The notes under the pieces are model-generated. The model searched no databases and was not told the DNA's origin. It saw only the letters and a program-made list of their open reading frames with translations. Both the position numbers and the translations under genes were made by a program. A stretch of 54,891 nt of DNA, taken from contig JBFMGF010000010.1 of assembly GCA_040752675.1 (NCBI GenBank), positions 1-54,891 on the forward strand. The letters run 5' to 3'. Positions 15,186-24,495 of this stretch are shown here, in pieces (the first letter of the stretch is position 1; each line of letters begins with the position of its first letter). The stretch is from Acidobacteriota bacterium (GTDB taxonomy: Bacteria > Acidobacteriota > Polarisedimenticolia > JBFMGF01).

Positions 15186-17840
15186 TTATTCAGGTATTGG
15201 TTCGATCCTCAAATCACATTCTCCTTGGGAAGGTTCACCATGATATCGGAACGTATAGACGACTTCCACGATGTCTTTCAACTGTCCAACGATGAGAGGC
15301 TTATCGAAGAGGAGCCCCATCTTCTGAGGATTCAGAGCCGTGTACTCGGCACCGAGTGGGAGAGGAGGCCTCGGGTCGTTGTTGAATGATACGCTGGCTG
15401 GCAAGGTGTCACCGCTTGAACTATAAACTACGTTGGGCTGCTGATCGAAAGATAGGCCTTCCACCCATGGATAGTATATCTTCTGAAGCTTCTTTCCCTT
15501 CTGCGTTCTATCCTCAGCCAGCCTGACCACGAGTTTGAATATCTCAAGGTCCTTTCCACTTGAATTGGCGATCTTCCACCAAATGCTGTTGTATTTGCTC
15601 GCCCCCTTAGTCGGGTTGTAGACAGGATCGCTTGCCGTGATCTCACAGGGAACGGTCGGAACGACATTGTAGGTTACCGTCTTTGTCTTTATGCAGCCGC
15701 TGGAATTTTCCACAGTGGCCGTCACATAATAATTGCCTGGAATAGTAACCGTCCAGGAGAAGGTGTATGGCGGAGAACCCGGTCTATCCTCATTGTAAAC
15801 CGTTTGATTGTTCTGGTCGACGATCTGAAGATTGCAGGAGGTATAGGTGTCGGTTCCGGATACGGAGACGGTGATGGTATAAGTCCCCGTGGCCATCTCG
15901 CTTCCATCCGGAGGATCGATGCTGATCTCTCCATCAAACGGACATGACGATAGAGCGGGGTCTGACAGGTCGCTCTCATTGGGACAATCGTCAAGAGCGC
16001 TGACCCTGTAATATATCTCCCAGTCTTCAGACTGCCCTTCGGCCCCTGTATCGATATATTCAGAGGTACTCGAATTTCCGATATAAGTATATTCCGCCAT
16101 CCATGGGTTGCTTCCCGTCGGTATCCTGGCCTTCCAGATTTTGTAATTGTCGATGAAGATCGTGTTTGGAGGAGTGGCGGTATCCTGAGTGACGGGAGTC
16201 CAGGTGATCCTGATGCGATCGGGACCTATCCTGTTAGCATTCACGTTGGTCGGTTTCGCCGGTTGGATGGCGGACGATGCTTTTCCCTGAATGGCAGCAG
16301 CCCACGGTGCACTTTCATTCCCACACTTATCCACCGCCGTGATGTTGTAATAATAGTTACGGCAATTGACAACGTTCCAATCAGTATATTGCGGGCTGGC
16401 TGAAGCCAGGACGGTATTTTCATCGGCCAGCAGGTAGGATGGTCCGGGAGTGTAAGAGGAGGAAGTGCTTCTGTATATCCTGTAGCCTTTGAGATCTCTT
16501 ATAGTCGGGGAGCCTGGATCACAGGCAAGGGGGTCGGCATTCTGCGAGACAGCATTCCAGCTGAGCTGGATCCTCCCTACAAGGCCTTCGGATGGATCAT
16601 GCCCGGTGATGGTGGCAGAGCCAGAATCTACCGCCGCCGGAACAGTCCTAGTTGGACTGACGTCGTCTTTTACAACTGCGGAGATTGCCGAACTGTACTG
16701 GCTCCTGTTGCCAGAAGCATCCACCGCCGCGACGGCAAAGTAGTAGAGCGTGCCTGTCATGAGATTGGATATGAAGATATAGGTATTTCTCGTTTCCCGA
16801 ACATCATCCATGGAGCCAGGGGAAGTCCCGAATTTCACCATGTAATGATCGACGATCTCGTTGGGATCGTTGGCGTTCCACTTCACGATCATCCCTTCGC
16901 AGTGACCCTGACAGAGAGCGACTCCGGTTGGTGTGCTCGGAGCGGTTAGATCGATGTCGGGAATCCCTTTCATGCCGAGATTTCTTGGAATGATGTCTGA
17001 GGTCAGGTTGAATTTTCTGTACTGTCTGGTCTTCGGATCAGAATCGGCTGGGTCCACCCACTTTGGATCAGGATGCTGGGTCATGCCGACGAGATCCACC
17101 TCAATCCTTCTTATAGTGGACCGTGTATCCTTTGCCGATTCCGATCCTCCAGGTGCCGTCATTAGAGCACCATTCTGGTCATAGTATTTGAATGTCATTG
17201 ATTTGATATTGTCTGCAACGGGCTGCCTGACTATGAAGGAGGATGTTCCATATGTAGCATAATCGTTATTAAGAGTGATCTTGTATAAGACGTATGGGGG
17301 GGCATCCTGCATCAGGGCCACATGATCGATTGTGACTTCCTCGACCGTTCCATCCCGTGTCGAATCGGCTACATCGGCGTAGATTTTAATGGAACTCCCT
17401 CCCGTCCAGCCTTCCTTGCCAAGAGCATACGTGACGATCTCATCGTTCCCCGTGGTGATGGTGCTGAAGGTCACGGCCAGGGAGCTCTCGGGGGTACTAT
17501 TCAACGAGGGATCCTCATGATCGTAATCTCCCCTGACAGTGATGGTGGTGTCCCAGGCTCCTTCGATCTGTTCATCGGGGAGGACCGGGCTCCCCATGGG
17601 ATTCGTGTTGTATCCTGCAAGACGGAGGTCCGTACAGAGTTCATCAAAAGCAACCCTTGTGCTCTGTTGCTGATCCGCCGCCATTTCTCCCTTCTTGAAG
17701 GATTCGCGAGAGAGATTGTAGATCACAAAGGCTACGGCTGCTGCTATGACGAAGATGGTAGTGGCGACAAGGATCTCTGTGAGGGTCAATCCCTTTTCAC
17801 CCCTTATCACCATTCTTAATCTGCTCAGTATCTTTTTCAT
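15186..17840 (-). CDS. Giant PilW-like prepilin with fibronectin type III modules
   Basis: A class III leader ends in GEKG, giving mature N-terminus LTLTE (Glu5 present) and the hydrophobic helix ILVATTIFVIAAAVAFVIY. Residues to about 300 form the PilW-like pilin domain (QSTRVAFDELCTDLRLAGYN). Three fibronectin-III-like modules follow, near 300-395, 395-525 and 525-635, each with a conserved WN/WT core and a Y-Y/F-x-V-x-A-x-D strand. Then come an Ig/PKD-like module (about 636-730) and a unique C-terminal domain. PilW proteins are normally about 350 residues; at 884 this could be a pilus-tip adhesin. GAGGAG precedes the ATG by 9 bases. Confidence 0.85.
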   Translation of the reverse strand: MKKILSRLRMVIRGEKGLTLTEILVATTIFVIAAAVAFVIYNLSRESFKKGEMAADQQQSTRVAFDELCTDLRLAGYNTNPMGSPVLPDEQIEGAWDTTITVRGDYDHEDPSLNSTPESSLAVTFSTITTGNDEIVTYALGKEGWTGGSSIKIYADVADSTRDGTVEEVTIDHVALMQDAPPYVLYKITLNNDYATYGTSSFIVRQPVADNIKSMTFKYYDQNGALMTAPGGSESAKDTRSTIRRIEVDLVGMTQHPDPKWVDPADSDPKTRQYRKFNLTSDIIPRNLGMKGIPDIDLTAPSTPTGVALCQGHCEGMIVKWNANDPNEIVDHYMVKFGTSPGSMDDVRETRNTYIFISNLMTGTLYYFAVAAVDASGNRSQYSSAISAVVKDDVSPTRTVPAAVDSGSATITGHDPSEGLVGRIQLSWNAVSQNADPLACDPGSPTIRDLKGYRIYRSTSSSYTPGPSYLLADENTVLASASPQYTDWNVVNCRNYYYNITAVDKCGNESAPWAAAIQGKASSAIQPAKPTNVNANRIGPDRIRITWTPVTQDTATPPNTIFIDNYKIWKARIPTGSNPWMAEYTYIGNSSTSEYIDTGAEGQSEDWEIYYRVSALDDCPNESDLSDPALSSCPFDGEISIDPPDGSEMATGTYTITVSVSGTDTYTSCNLQIVDQNNQTVYNEDRPGSPPYTFSWTVTIPGNYYVTATVENSSGCIKTKTVTYNVVPTVPCEITASDPVYNPTKGASKYNSIWWKIANSSGKDLEIFKLVVRLAEDRTQKGKKLQKIYYPWVEGLSFDQQPNVVYSSSGDTLPASVSFNNDPRPPLPLGAEYTALNPQKMGLLFDKPLIVGQLKDIVEVVYTFRYHGEPSQGECDLRIEPIPE

Positions 17841-17859
17841 GGAAAATCACTCCTCAAAG

Positions 17860-18321
17860 TTAAAATCTCATGGTGGCCAGTTCCAGTTCTCGATGCCGCA
17901 GGTTCTCGTTCCATTCCACGAGAACGGTTATTCTTATTCCTCGCGCCGATGAGAAAGTGGGCGGTGAAGCCGTCCCACCGATGGGCTCGAGCGTGATCGT
18001 TGCCATTCCATCGTTGAGTTTTGACTCTATTCCTGCTTGCCAGTGCTGCGCATAGCTGTTGGTCTCCGTATCGGCAATGCAGGATGTTGCAGATTCGGAA
18101 CAGCCAAATTCAGTATAGAGTTGATGGTAGCTGAGATTGTCGAGCTCTTCGAGGATGTCCTGCGCGATGGAGAGAGCTTCGGTCATCTCGCGACCGCTCT
18201 TGACAAACCTTGCCCCGTAAGTGAAGAGTCCTGCGATGGAAACCAGAACTCCCGCCAGAAGGGCTAGAGCGATCATGACCTCAATAAGATTGAAACCTCT
18301 GTGGTCGCTTAATAGTTTCAT
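17860..18321 (-). CDS. PilV-like minor prepilin
   Basis: A 153-residue prepilin with cleavage motif DHRG followed by FNLIEVMIALALLAGVLV (Glu5 present), then a segment with Ser/Thr and a pair of Cys residues near 80-90 that could form a disulfide. PilV-type proteins prime pilus assembly with PilW and PilX. I chose the ATG at 18319-18321 because GGAGGG lies 6 bases upstream; the frame extends to an ATG at 18333 that overlaps the previous stop and lacks a site. Order FimT-PilV-PilW-PilX matches known minor pilin operons. Confidence 0.88.
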   Translation of the reverse strand: MKLLSDHRGFNLIEVMIALALLAGVLVSIAGLFTYGARFVKSGREMTEALSIAQDILEELDNLSYHQLYTEFGCSESATSCIADTETNSYAQHWQAGIESKLNDGMATITLEPIGGTASPPTFSSARGIRITVLVEWNENLRHRELELATMRF

Positions 18322-18332
18322 CGTGCCCTCCA

Positions 18333-18800
18333 TCAGGATGTGATCTGTTCAAGCTGCACGGTAATCTTGCCTATGGCATTAACGGTGACAGTGTATCTGT
18401 TGATCAGGTCGCCGGCGATCCTGTTCTCGAGGACGACGGTCTTTTCCCCTCCTGAAACTCCGCCGTTAGATGTGAAAACGATCGGGTTGGAGGTCGTGGA
18501 AACCAGCCTGACGCCAACCGGCATCTCAATCTTCACCTGCGTTCCATTGGCATCATCGTACGTGTAGTAATTGAGCGGGTCGATCTGAATGTTGAAATCT
18601 CTCGTGGTCCTGTTCGTGACCGCTATGTATCTTGCCGCTCTTAGATCAACAGTCAACTGATCGGCGGCGGACCTAATTCTGGCCCGCTTTATCCACTCTC
18701 CCATGGCTGGGAAGCCGACGAGAACGATGATACCGAGAATCGCGAGGACTGCCAGCATCTCCGTCAGGGTAACGCCTTTTGAATCCTTTAATCTTGCCAT
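18333..18800 (-). CDS. FimT/GspH-like minor prepilin
   Basis: A 155-residue prepilin with leader MARLKDSKG and mature start VTLTEMLAVLAILGIIVLVG (Glu5). After the helix the motif RIRSAADQLTVDLRAARYIA is typical of FimT/GspH, whose globular domain is beta-rich. The ATG at 18798-18800 has GAGGGG 5 bases upstream; a TTG at 18815 would overlap that site. It leads the minor-pilin genes FimT-PilV-PilW-PilX. Confidence 0.9.
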   Translation of the reverse strand: MARLKDSKGVTLTEMLAVLAILGIIVLVGFPAMGEWIKRARIRSAADQLTVDLRAARYIAVTNRTTRDFNIQIDPLNYYTYDDANGTQVKIEMPVGVRLVSTTSNPIVFTSNGGVSGGEKTVVLENRIAGDLINRYTVTVNAIGKITVQLEQITS

Positions 18801-19038
18801 TTTTTCCCCTCTCAAAACATGGCCTAATCAAGCATCATTTATGCCATGGACATTATATATTGCAACCTAATTATCTTATTTATTTATAACAACTTGTAAA
18901 AGTAGTCGCGTTTGCATATTGTCAGTGACATGATTATGACAAATTTTTCAGCAAGCTCCGTTACAAAAAGTATCTGATTCTCTCCCGTTTTGCCTTCGAA
19001 GGATCCTCTTCATAGACTTTCCTCTATAAAGATCCCTT
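18801..19038. other. Intergenic region upstream of the minor pilin genes
   Basis: There is no gene in these 238 bases between the histidine kinase and the FimT-like gene. On the minus strand a TATAAT (18857-18852) lies about 50 bases before the FimT-like start, but no good -35 box is at the right distance. I looked for a GG-N10-GC sigma-54 promoter on the minus strand and did not find one. How the minor pilin genes are transcribed is therefore unclear. Confidence 0.4.
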
Positions 19039-20889
19039 TCAGGAGGCTCTCAGCTCAAGAAATGGGAAAGTTATTTTAAAGATAAGACCGATCCCTTTCC
19101 GATTCTCTACTTCGATAATCCCGTCGTGGCTCACTATGATCTTCTGAGCTATTGCCAGACCGAGTCCTGTGCCGGACTCCTTTGTAGAGAAAAAAGGAAT
19201 GAAGATCCTGTCAATCTGGTCATCCGGGACTCCACCCGCATAATCATAGAAAATGACCTTTCCCTTCTTATCCTCCGATCTTTCAAGAGCGATTTCTACT
19301 CTTCCGCCAGAGGGACCGTAAGCCTCCGCAGAATTTCTGATGATGTTGAGAAAAGCCTGCTTCAACAGCGCTTCATCTGCCGAGATCTCCAAGGGATCAG
19401 CATGCAGCTCGATCTGAAGAGGTTTAAATTGCTCATTGTTCTTCAGATCATCCTTGAGATCCATCAGGAGCTTTTTCAGATCCACCCTGGAAAGATTAAG
19501 CTTGGCCGGTTTTGCATAGGAGAGAAAATCATCGACGATCCGCTTAGACGATTCAACCTCCTTCAGTATCGCCTTCGCGCTTTCAACGGATTCTTCGATG
19601 CTCCTCCCCTTGATGATGAGCTTTGCATTAGCTAGGATGGCGCCGAGAGAATTCCTGAACTCGTGGGCGATCCCCGCAGAGACCACTCCTGCTGCAGCCA
19701 GATTCTCCCTCACTCTCCCCCTTTCCTGGAGATTCTGGATCTCCGTGAGGTCAGTCAGTATGCAGAGGGCTCCAATAATCTTGCCGGCCTCCCCCTTGAC
19801 TGGAGTCACGGCGGCTCCAATATGCCCTCTTTTCCAGTCTCGGCTCATTGACTTCAGCACTTCTCTTGAGAACTTTTTTCCCTCTCCAATCGATTGCTCA
19901 ATGAGATCGGATAATCCATCTATATGAGCGGTTGCCGAGAGCAAAAGTTTTCCCTTCAATCTTTCAAGGCTGTCATCGAGGATCTTTTCAGCCTCTGGAT
20001 TCATGGTGATGATCCGGCCATCGCTACCCAGATATATGACGCCACTCACCATTTCCCGTCCCACTTTCTCAACAAAGGCCTCCACGCTGACGTCAAGGGT
20101 CTCCACACTCCCGTGAAGCCTGTGAAGAGTTTCCTCCTGTTCCATGATCTTCTCGAGAACCTTCTTGAAAGACTCCTCCACGAGAATTGGCTCATCCGCC
20201 CATCCCCATTCTTTCTTTATGGTCTCCGGTATCCTGGAGGCTGCTTCCTCAAGGGCGCGAAATGGTTTCGCCACCCAGCTCCCGAAGAGAATACCGAGTA
20301 CCAGCAAAATGATGATCACGGCAGCCTGCGAGATGATGAGCACTCTGTAATGCTTCTCCTGGCTTTGAAGGTCGGCATCGTAATAGGCAGATTTGAGGAA
20401 CCCGAGGATTTTTCGTTCAGGTGAGAGAACTGGCGATAAATAAACGACCCTCCCTGCTTCCGGTGCCAGGTGCACCTCCATCCCCAGTCTGAGGGATTTC
20501 GCAGGGACTTCTCCGAGCTTTAGAAAATCTGGATCATCCTCCATCGGCATGAAGTTCTCCGAGCTTACGATGATCTCGCCATCCGAGTTCAGGATGCTAC
20601 CTGAGAGCAGTCCGCTTTTCGAGACCCACCGCCTCAAATAGGAGGAATATACAGGAGACTCAAGCTTGCCAGGACTGGTGAGGATCTGCGTGGCACCGCT
20701 TTCGACAAGGCTCCTGAAAGCCGATGCGCTGATCGCTTTCCCTTTCTCGATAACCGAATTGATGAGGATGTTCCTGGATGAAGAGAGGAGATAGAAGTTC
20801 ATAATATTGATGATGAGAAGAGTAAAGACGAGGAGGATGAAGAAGATCCTTATCTGATTTTCGTATCTTCTAAGACTCAATCGGGGCAT
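19039..20889 (-). CDS. Membrane sensor histidine kinase (NtrB-like)
   Basis: A 616-residue sensor kinase. Transmembrane helices at about 13-35 and 185-207 enclose a periplasmic sensing domain, followed by a linker helix, a PAS domain (about 280-395) and the kinase core. The H box is IAHEFRNSLGAILAN near residue 400. The N box NIIRNSAEAYG and the G2 box GTGLGLAIAQKI mark the ATPase. It starts 5 bases after pilD. The four prepilin genes separate it from its probable partner, the NtrC-type regulator at 11111-12550. The periplasmic domain might sense pilus assembly, but nothing in the sequence proves this. Confidence 0.92.
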   Translation of the reverse strand: MPRLSLRRYENQIRIFFILLVFTLLIINIMNFYLLSSSRNILINSVIEKGKAISASAFRSLVESGATQILTSPGKLESPVYSSYLRRWVSKSGLLSGSILNSDGEIIVSSENFMPMEDDPDFLKLGEVPAKSLRLGMEVHLAPEAGRVVYLSPVLSPERKILGFLKSAYYDADLQSQEKHYRVLIISQAAVIIILLVLGILFGSWVAKPFRALEEAASRIPETIKKEWGWADEPILVEESFKKVLEKIMEQEETLHRLHGSVETLDVSVEAFVEKVGREMVSGVIYLGSDGRIITMNPEAEKILDDSLERLKGKLLLSATAHIDGLSDLIEQSIGEGKKFSREVLKSMSRDWKRGHIGAAVTPVKGEAGKIIGALCILTDLTEIQNLQERGRVRENLAAAGVVSAGIAHEFRNSLGAILANAKLIIKGRSIEESVESAKAILKEVESSKRIVDDFLSYAKPAKLNLSRVDLKKLLMDLKDDLKNNEQFKPLQIELHADPLEISADEALLKQAFLNIIRNSAEAYGPSGGRVEIALERSEDKKGKVIFYDYAGGVPDDQIDRIFIPFFSTKESGTGLGLAIAQKIIVSHDGIIEVENRKGIGLIFKITFPFLELRAS

Positions 20890-20894
20890 ATCGC

Positions 20895-21680
20895 TTAAGC
20901 CAGACCTATCAGAGAGAGGTAGCAGTTCAAAAGTCTCTCACCTGCGAAGAGGAAGATGAGTGAGCCGATGGATATGAAGCATCCAAACGGAAGAGCATGT
21001 TTGAAACTCTTCCGGAAGAAGATGATGAGCAGAAGTCCGACGATGGCGCCTGTCAGGCTGGCGATGAAGATGGTGGCAAGGACTCCCTTCAACCCGAGAA
21101 AAGCGCCGACCATTGTGATCATCTTGATGTCTCCTCCACCCATCCCTTCTTTCCCCGTCAGTCTCTCATAAATAAATGCGATCAGATAGAAACCAACAAA
21201 ACCTGTTGCTGCACCCAGGATGGAATTCAGGATACCCAGGTGCTTCAGGAGGGGCGAAAGTCCTATACCTAATATAATCCCCGAAATGGTAATTTCATCT
21301 GGAAGGAGCTTTTCTCTGTAATCGATAAAGAAGAGGACGATGAGAGCCAGGGTAAAGGGGAGGTAGGCGATGAATTCGATGGCCAGCCCGAACTCCAGAT
21401 AGAGGGAGACCGTCGCTACTGCGGCGACGATTTCAACGAAAGGATAGACGGGGGATATTCTGGCACCACAACTGGCGCAGTTGCCGAGGAGCAGAAAGTA
21501 GCTCAATACCGGGATGTTCTGATACCAGGGGATCAGGCTTCCGCAGGCTGGACAGAAGGAACGGGGCTTCACGATGGAAAGATGCTTCGGGATCCGGTAG
21601 ATGCAGACGTTCATGAAACTTCCAAGCGTTGCGCCGAAGGCGATGAGAAATATGATTATGAACCAATCAGGATAATTCAT
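20895..21680 (-). CDS. pilD: Prepilin peptidase / N-methyltransferase PilD
   Basis: This inner-membrane aspartic protease cleaves type IV prepilins after Gly and methylates the new N-terminus. The start GATLGSFMNVCIYRIP and a cytoplasmic loop with two CxxC pairs (FCPACG near 43, NCASCG near 68) indicate the full bifunctional enzyme. The catalytic Asp residues lie in FIDYREKLLPDEIT near 130 and GMGGGDIKMITM near 192. Multiple hydrophobic helices follow. The ATG has no clear ribosome-binding site. It would process all six pilin-like proteins in this window. Confidence 0.96.
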   Translation of the reverse strand: MNYPDWFIIIFLIAFGATLGSFMNVCIYRIPKHLSIVKPRSFCPACGSLIPWYQNIPVLSYFLLLGNCASCGARISPVYPFVEIVAAVATVSLYLEFGLAIEFIAYLPFTLALIVLFFIDYREKLLPDEITISGIILGIGLSPLLKHLGILNSILGAATGFVGFYLIAFIYERLTGKEGMGGGDIKMITMVGAFLGLKGVLATIFIASLTGAIVGLLLIIFFRKSFKHALPFGCFISIGSLIFLFAGERLLNCYLSLIGLA

Positions 21681-21755
21681 ATATTCAAAACATATCGCAT
21701 TTTTCGATCATCTATTCTTCCATCAAATGGTCCAGATATTCGATCCTAATACGAT

Positions 21756-22598
21756 TCATCGCTTCAGGATGAGCTGTGTCGCCGGCCTTGCAATTCCTTC
21801 TTTTCTGTCATAGATATATTCTTTCCCATTCGGATCCAGCGGGATCTCAGGAAGAAACCCCGCCGTAACCAGGTCGCCAAGCCGCGCGGGTCTTCTCCCA
21901 TGTTTGGATTGAAACTGCCCGATCGCCTCGTTAATCTTCGCGAGATCGATCTCGATTTTCAGATCATGAACATGCATCCAGGCGATGTTTCTCGCGTATT
22001 CGTCCTCATGAGAGGTCCTGTAAATCTCGAGCCAGTAGCCATACGCAGTCTCTCTGTTCCCCATTCTCTCGAACATTCCCGCATACATCCTCTTGATGGA
22101 AGGGTGAACGTCAGGAGCCTTCATGGCTTTCTCGAAGTAATAGGCTGCCCGTGAGAAATCTTTCATCTGAAAGCAGTACATCCCCGCATCATAGGCAAGG
22201 ATCCATCTGTCAGGGTTAAGCGCTATCCCCTGATCGAGGAGTCTTAGAGCCATCTCCGTGTCTCTCGTCTCGGCAGCCATTATCAAGGCTCCGATGAGGA
22301 AGGGATCAAGATAGTGCGGATCGAGATCGGGGATGATCTTCGAGTAGATATGCTCCAGATATCGGTATCGATCCTTGATCTCGTAGTTGCTGTAAAACTG
22401 GATGGACCATAGATATATGAAATCGGCCATCAGGCATGAGAACCCCATGGATGTTATCCGTAGATATTTTCCCGATGGGAGGTAGAGAAGATGATATGAG
22501 AAGGGGAACTTCTCAAGCGACCTCTCCATCCGGTATTCGGACGAAGCCGCAAGAACGAGGCCAAAGGCAAGAATGACCGCTGCAACTGTTTTCTTCAT
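21756..22598 (-). CDS. TPR protein with a pseudopilin-like C-terminal motif
   Basis: The 280-residue protein begins with one hydrophobic helix (TVAAVILAFGLVLAAS), so it is probably anchored or exported. The middle (about 95-215) contains tetratricopeptide-like helical pairs such as MALRLLDQGIALNPDRWIL and AAYYFEKAMKAPD. The end, INEAIGQFQSKHGRRPARL then PEIPLDPNGKEYIYD, resembles the C-terminal region of GspG-type pseudopilins. I know no named family with this arrangement. It follows the ABC permease and precedes pilD on the same strand, so it may assist pilus or secretion assembly. Confidence 0.7.
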   Translation of the reverse strand: MKKTVAAVILAFGLVLAASSEYRMERSLEKFPFSYHLLYLPSGKYLRITSMGFSCLMADFIYLWSIQFYSNYEIKDRYRYLEHIYSKIIPDLDPHYLDPFLIGALIMAAETRDTEMALRLLDQGIALNPDRWILAYDAGMYCFQMKDFSRAAYYFEKAMKAPDVHPSIKRMYAGMFERMGNRETAYGYWLEIYRTSHEDEYARNIAWMHVHDLKIEIDLAKINEAIGQFQSKHGRRPARLGDLVTAGFLPEIPLDPNGKEYIYDRKEGIARPATQLILKR

Positions 22599-22606
22599 AA
22601 ATTCTC

Positions 22607-22635
22607 TGTCTAAGATATTGCGTTCTTTTTGTCAA
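22607..22635 (-). promoter_or_regulatory. Candidate promoter of the TPR protein-pilD-kinase genes
   Basis: On the minus strand a perfect TTGACA (22635-22630) is followed by 17 bases and TAGACA (22612-22607), a weak -10. It would place the start a few bases before the ATG at 22598. The weak -10 keeps confidence low. Confidence 0.35.
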
Positions 22636-22674
22636 ATGAGAAACTTTTCAGAGATACCAGATCCCCGCGCGAAG

Positions 22675-23439
22675 TCAATTGAAATTTCTCCTCTGAAAGA
22701 TGATCGAGGCAAGGGTTATCAGTAGCAGGCTCCATCCGACGCCATAGGCTGAAGCGGATAGGATGTACCAGCCGTTCAGGGGTATTCCATGGACGACTTC
22801 GCTCCTGATGTTGAAGTATTCAAGATTTGGCACGACGTAGTAGAAGAAGTCGCACAGCCGTTTCCCCCAGGCTACATCGACGTAGTTCTTGAGAAGGAGA
22901 AAGCTCCAGGAGAGATGCCCTATTACGTATAGGGAAATGGTGAAGACGGAACTCAGAATAGGAGTCGAGAAGCTCGAAAAAAGGATGGCGATCGCCGTTA
23001 CCACAAGGATCTCGACGAAGGTCAGCAAGATGGCCTTACCGAGATCAGGGTCGAAGTAACTCTGGATGGCAAGCACCATATAGAAAATAACAGCCATGAT
23101 AACGAGATTGATGAAGACGGTCATGGTGAGACCGAAATATTTGCCGACGATAAACTGGTATCTCTCGATCGGCTTCGTGACGATGGTGTAGATGGTCTTC
23201 TTTTCTATCTCCTTGAAGACGAGTCCAACTCCCACGAAGATGCCGATCAGGACGCTGAATATGTTGATGGCAGCAAGCCCAACATCCTTGACTATTTTCT
23301 CTTCGCTTCCAATGGTGAGGAGCGAGACGACACGCGCGGTCGACATTATGAGGATCGCAAAGATGAGGAGCAGATAGAGGATGCGATCACGCACTGCTTC
23401 GCGGAACGTGTTGATCGCAATGGCATAAACCTTTCTCAA
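22675..23439 (-). CDS. ABC-2 type transporter permease
   Basis: A 254-residue membrane protein with six hydrophobic helices and the ABC-2 signature region AINTFREAVRDRILYLL at the N-terminus, followed by GVGLVFKEIEKKTIYTIVTKPIERY near 85, which is typical of NosY/YhaP-like permeases. The start is a TTG (23437-23439) with GGAGG 6 bases upstream. It pairs with the ATPase encoded 132 bases upstream. The substrate cannot be told from sequence; the pilus neighbourhood does not settle it. Confidence 0.88.
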   Translation of the reverse strand: MRKVYAIAINTFREAVRDRILYLLLIFAILIMSTARVVSLLTIGSEEKIVKDVGLAAINIFSVLIGIFVGVGLVFKEIEKKTIYTIVTKPIERYQFIVGKYFGLTMTVFINLVIMAVIFYMVLAIQSYFDPDLGKAILLTFVEILVVTAIAILFSSFSTPILSSVFTISLYVIGHLSWSFLLLKNYVDVAWGKRLCDFFYYVVPNLEYFNIRSEVVHGIPLNGWYILSASAYGVGWSLLLITLASIIFQRRNFN

Positions 23440-23571
23440 CTCTATCCTCCGACTGACAACTCCTCCATCCGGATGTCAGATCTTTGCCCTGCTAAAGACC
23501 CTGTCATTCGGCTTTCAGATATTTCCAGGGCTGGCAATTGCTTCGCTCCACCATCTGATTTTCCTTGCCCT

Positions 23572-24495
23572 TCAGGCCTTCTCGCCGACCTTGCGCATGA
23601 AGAGATCTTCAAGGGTTTCTCTCTGCGGAAGGATGGATATTACATGACCTCCACTCTTCCCGAGCTCTTCGATAAAGAGGTTCAGCTCCATTTCGGAATA
23701 GATCCTTACGAGGCGTTCCCCATCCTTGCTTGAGAGGATATGTTTCTTGATTGGAGCGCTTTCAGGATCGAAATTAGAGCATGCGACATCCCAGAATTTG
23801 ATCTTCGCCGACAGAAGTTCACTCAGTTTTCCCTGAAGCCTGATCTCGCCATCTTTTATGATCCCGACGCGGTCACAGATCATCTCGGCATCCTGAAGGA
23901 TGTGGGATGAGAAGAAGATAGTCTTCCCTTTTCTCCTGAGATCTATGATGATGTCGCGCAGTTCGCGCCTCCCGATCGGATCGAGAGAGGACATAGGCTC
24001 ATCGAGGATGAGAAGCTCCGGATCGTTGAGGAGGACCTGAGCAAATCCGAGCCTCTGGATCATTCCCCTTGAATATTTTCTTAGCTGCAGATCTTCCTTC
24101 CCGCTTAATCCAACGAGTGCGATCAACTCCTCCGATCTCCCCTTTCTCTCCGCGGACGGTATCCCGAGGAGTCGCCCGTAAAAATCAAGGAATTCACGGC
24201 CGGTCAGGTATTCGTAGAAACAAGGATTCTCAGGAAGGAAGCCTATCCTCGCTCGAGTCTTTCTATCGTAAGGGCTCTGCCCTAAGATCCTGATGTTCCC
24301 CCGGTCGGGGAAGATCAGTCCCATGATGAGCTTGATCGTTGTGGTCTTTCCTGCTCCGTTCGGTCCGATGAAGCCGTATATTTCCCCTCGATCCGCTTCA
24401 AGCGAAAGATCCTTGATGATCCGAAAGGTTCTAAGAGAAAGATGGAACTTGAAGGACTTGTAAAGATTTTTAATCTCTATCGCCCGTTCGTTCAT
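23572..24495 (-). CDS. ABC transporter ATP-binding protein
   Basis: A single nucleotide-binding domain with Walker A IGPNGAGKTTTIKL near residue 40, the family signature KYSRGMIQRLGFAQ near 138, Walker B LLILDEPMSSLDPIGR near 157, and the H-loop SSHIL near 190. A C-terminal accessory domain of about 90 residues follows, as in ABC-2 partners. I chose the ATG at 24493-24495 (MNERAIEIKNLYKSF, 307 residues) as the first codon that fits the family; the frame is open to 24570. It works with the permease at 22675-23439. Confidence 0.9.
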   Translation of the reverse strand: MNERAIEIKNLYKSFKFHLSLRTFRIIKDLSLEADRGEIYGFIGPNGAGKTTTIKLIMGLIFPDRGNIRILGQSPYDRKTRARIGFLPENPCFYEYLTGREFLDFYGRLLGIPSAERKGRSEELIALVGLSGKEDLQLRKYSRGMIQRLGFAQVLLNDPELLILDEPMSSLDPIGRRELRDIIIDLRRKGKTIFFSSHILQDAEMICDRVGIIKDGEIRLQGKLSELLSAKIKFWDVACSNFDPESAPIKKHILSSKDGERLVRIYSEMELNLFIEELGKSGGHVISILPQRETLEDLFMRKVGEKA

